DNA from: Xestospongia muta
Lineage: Eukaryota; Porifera; Demospongiae; Haplosclerida; Petrosiidae
Assembly: GCA_963693285.1 (NCBI GenBank)
Contig: OY848923.1
Coordinates: 3,420,038-3,484,037 of the forward strand
Direction: 5' to 3'
DNA length: 64,000 nt
Shown here: positions 61,006 to 64,000 of the stretch, piece after piece
How positions within the stretch are numbered: position 1 is the first letter of the stretch
Layout of the letters: every line of letters starts with the position of its first letter
Translations under genes and position numbers: made by a program
The notes under the pieces: generated by a model
Databases searched by the model: none
What the model was told of the DNA's origin: nothing
The model's input: only the letters and a program-made list of their open reading frames with translations

Positions 61006-64000
61006 CTATAATGAAGAACATAACATATAAATTTATCAGAAGAATGTTATTATTAAAATATACAGGAAGAAATTATTTTTTTAACACTATTGTGATGAAA
61101 CTGAACATAAATCTTAACTCAAGTATGTAATGAATGGATAAAAATTCTTATAAAGTATCACTGAGCACAGTAGTGCAAAATATGTAGGGATACCACTAGA
61201 AAGGTATGGCCATTTCACTTATGATCAATGTATGATGTTTCAAAATTACTTCATAAAAAGAGTCATTACATAGACTTATTTGAGCATCTTTTTATCAACT
61301 TTTTTCCAAATAGTGAGACATCTAACTTTATTAGAAAGCTTTTCTAAAATAGAAAACCAGGAAGTAACTTAATTGACAAGATGTTCCATCTTCTTCTTGT
61401 TTTCCAAAACTAGCACAAAATTGAGTGTCCCTCTAACATAGCTCGTGTCCTTGTAACTCAAACTTGTTCACTCAGTAATTTATATATGACTACAAAGTTG
61501 CAATTATACATATTCATGAAGTGAATGGACAAAAAATTCTAATAAATTATCACTGAGCACAGCAGTGCACAATATGTAGAGATACTACCAGAAAGAAATG
61601 CCTTTGCATTTGTGACCCATTTTAATGTTTCAAAATGACTCCATAATAGAGTCATTAATTATTAAAAATTACAAAATGCAATGTCTGAATTATTCCAGAA
61701 TCACACGATACTCGTAACTGTGTTACTCTTTAAAAAATGTCAACACTCGTGGTAACAAGATTATCAATTAGCTTTATACCAGAATTGGTGAATACGTTAG
61801 TTGTTTTTGATAAGAGGTATATATGTAAGCATCATTTCTTCATGTTTTTGTAATTATCAGTTTGATAATATTTACTTTTAGTATGCAATTAACACTTCAC
61901 TATTTGATTTGATATAAAAACTTACTACCCTATCAGTTGACTAGGAAATTTCCCTGATCTGGGAACCATGAATTTGCAATAAGTATAACATAACACACAA
62001 GTATCAGAGAGCCAGGAGACAGGGGACTTGAACCCCACCAATTTTTAAGTGGGGGCTCAACCCCCCTTTATTTAAGCATATATCAACGAGTAATTCATGA
62101 ATTCATGGAGTTAATTGTTCACATTCTTTGTATTCCTTGTATGGTGTAACGCTGAGACTACACCTACTTATTTGTGGTTTTGTAGGATGCATTTAACACT
62201 CAGACTAATTAGCACCTTACCACACTGTAAGTCCTACCCACATGCTGTTATACTTGCAACATGTTTACATAACTCACCCTTCGTGAATGTTGAGCCCCCC
62301 CTCCAGTTTTAATGTGCTGTCTTGGCCACTGAGTATGTAGTAACACCCTAACATTTATATATCTTTATGGCTACTAGACATAGCTTTGAGGTAATGCCTA
62401 ATGACTGAATGTTTCCTTATCACACAACAATTTCTGGTGTAAGCAACTGTTTCTATCATCCTCTATTATGATGTGTCTTGATGGAGTTGTCTCAGTTGTA
62501 GTACACTATATTCCATGCACAAACAACACCATGGACTCATATGATTACCACCATACCACAATGATAAAAAAACCTGACACTTATGATTCTGTTGGTGGTT
62601 GAAATACTTTATCTGGAAATTACAACAACTCCAGAATATCTCTAGCTTTCTGACTCGAGCTCTCAAAGTTTTAACATGAATATATGTTCTATTTGTGAGT
62701 ACCCAGTTTGGATACAAAGGGCAAGAACAAGACCATGAGGCTATTTTCACAAGCGTACCTCATAAAAAGAGATCGATCTATAGAATTTGAATACGTGATG
62801 GTCTTTCTAAGAATTCATTTGACCAACTCTCAGATCATATATTTGCCCAATTTCTTGATTAGATAGACTAGAAATCTCCTGCATGCAAGGCATGAAATTT
62901 GAATTATTCTCCCTTAAATTATCTAGCTATAAACCAAACCCTGTTCATTCACTTCCCTCACACTCTAGCTATGTAGTGGCTCAATCTTCTATTTGTGATC
63001 AGATCCACATTCTGTTATAGGAAAAAACAAGCCCACACTATAACCTCCACACAAGTTTGTTCGAAGCTCTAGGGTCAACTAAGACATTAAACTTAATGTT
63101 TTCATATTCAATATTAATGAGTGTCCACAAGGGACCACAAAGATAAATCAAACAATTTTTGTTATCAAACTGTATCTACCAACATGAAAACTTCATTGTT
63201 TTCTTTTAAAAAAACACAGTGGCTTAAATAACTCTGGTTTCACAGGCAATCCTGTAAATAGAATACTCAATATATAATCTATTAAAATGCTAGAAGCCTA
63301 TTTCTTAAAATTAGTGAAATTCATCTGATTGCAGTAGCATAGTCTTCGAGTGTCATTTAAAATAGCTATCCACAACTTTTCAATTGTGAGATTAAATTCC
63401 TGATTTTCAAGTTTAGTGAAGACATATAAATCACATATGGTGGTGGTATCCTAGTTTGACTTAGAATTAATTTCATTAACTCTAAAATATTGATCACTCA
63501 AGTATGGTTATCTTTATTTTATCTTCTCCCTTGTTCCCCTTCCACACAGACTAGATTCATTTAGTTCATATTTAGGGGCCTCTGTATTTCTTATTTTATT
63601 TTGATAAGGAACTTTATAATAATTCTCAATATTTATAGTCATTCAACCAGTTTTTTAAGAACTAGATTGGACTCATTTATTTCCCTTGAACAAACTTACT
63701 GTAACAGACTCTACTTATGTTCATCATATAGTAAGATAATTGATTGAAATGCTTTGTATTCTGAACTGGAGCCAACAATTTTTAGCTATTATGGAAAATT
63801 AAATTCCAAGAAATATTTTATCCAATTGGAAGATCTACATTGGTTGCCTGAAAAATTAAATAATGATATGAAGAAGAGGAAACTATATTTTAAAATGGAA
63901 TTTTCTTACTAAATAATAGATGAAAGTAAAATGCATCACGCAATGATGGATGGATATTTTTTGAACATTGAAAACCGAAGGTGTTCTGGTGTCTCTGCTA
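61006..64000. other. Upstream of receptor copy 2; unassigned
   Basis: The repeat of 26,014-29,008, including the degenerate 390-bp pair (61,127-61,280 and 61,517-61,660). No further gene is recognised before the window ends. Confidence 0.35.

Larger units (their letters stand above)
51982..64000. repeat. Duplicated block, copy 2 (runs off the window)
   Basis: Matches 16,990-29,008 at a constant offset of 34,992 bp. It starts inside the last exon of gene C, just before the stop codon, and continues to the last base of the window. Whether the secreted-protein gene at 29.8 kb was also copied cannot be seen. Confidence 0.9.

Overview
This is an AT-rich eukaryotic window with compact multi-exon genes (some introns are only about 50 bp), GT-AG splice sites, many small foldback elements, and tandem copies of genes with death-fold domains. 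The mixture of kelch, Death, ZU5 and CARD-like domains, an IgGFc-binding/Kunitz/somatomedin-B receptor and an alpha-1,3-fucosyltransferase points to a basal metazoan. I think a demosponge such as Amphimedon queenslandica is most likely; that is an inference from content, not a database match. All exon structures below were read by eye from splice sites and conserved intron phase.

Layout. 1-6.3 kb: dispersed repeats, a relic of a MULE-type transposase (1541-1921, -), an intact intronless GT10 fucosyltransferase (2325-3602, -), a two-exon secreted Ig-like ectodomain gene (4305-4779, +) and a decayed retrotransposon gag relic (about 4975-5400, -). 6.5-15.4 kb: gene A, the first of three paralogues coding kelch propeller, coiled coil, Death domain, ZU5, glycine-zipper segment, UPA-like region and CARD. 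16.7-17.0 kb: an internally deleted scrap of the same family. 19.4-26.0 kb (-): a receptor gene with IgGFc-binding, Kunitz, cysteine-rich and two somatomedin-B exons, a Ser/Thr stalk, one membrane helix and a tail with three YxxI/V motifs; its last three exons are repeated once. 29.8-30.5 kb (-): a small secreted cysteine-rich protein. 34.3-40.5 kb: gene B, a decayed paralogue that lacks its first kelch exons and carries a 1.17-kb mobile element inside a coiled-coil exon. 40.7-43.5 kb: two tandem 1.4-kb units. 43.9-52.0 kb: gene C, the intact paralogue (16 exons, 1125 codons). 52.0-64.0 kb: a second copy of 16,990-29,008 at a constant offset of 34,992 bp, with no difference in any stretch I compared.

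How it fits together. The kelch/Death/ZU5/CARD genes look like intracellular adaptors or sensors. Each of the two copies of the receptor block lies tail-to-tail beyond the 3' end of a family member (the scrap at 17.0 kb, gene C at 52.0 kb), so a cell-surface receptor with tyrosine motifs and a death-fold adaptor sit side by side in a region of active duplication. A functional link is an inference from neighbourhood only. Genes A and B carry lesions; gene C is the best candidate for a working member.
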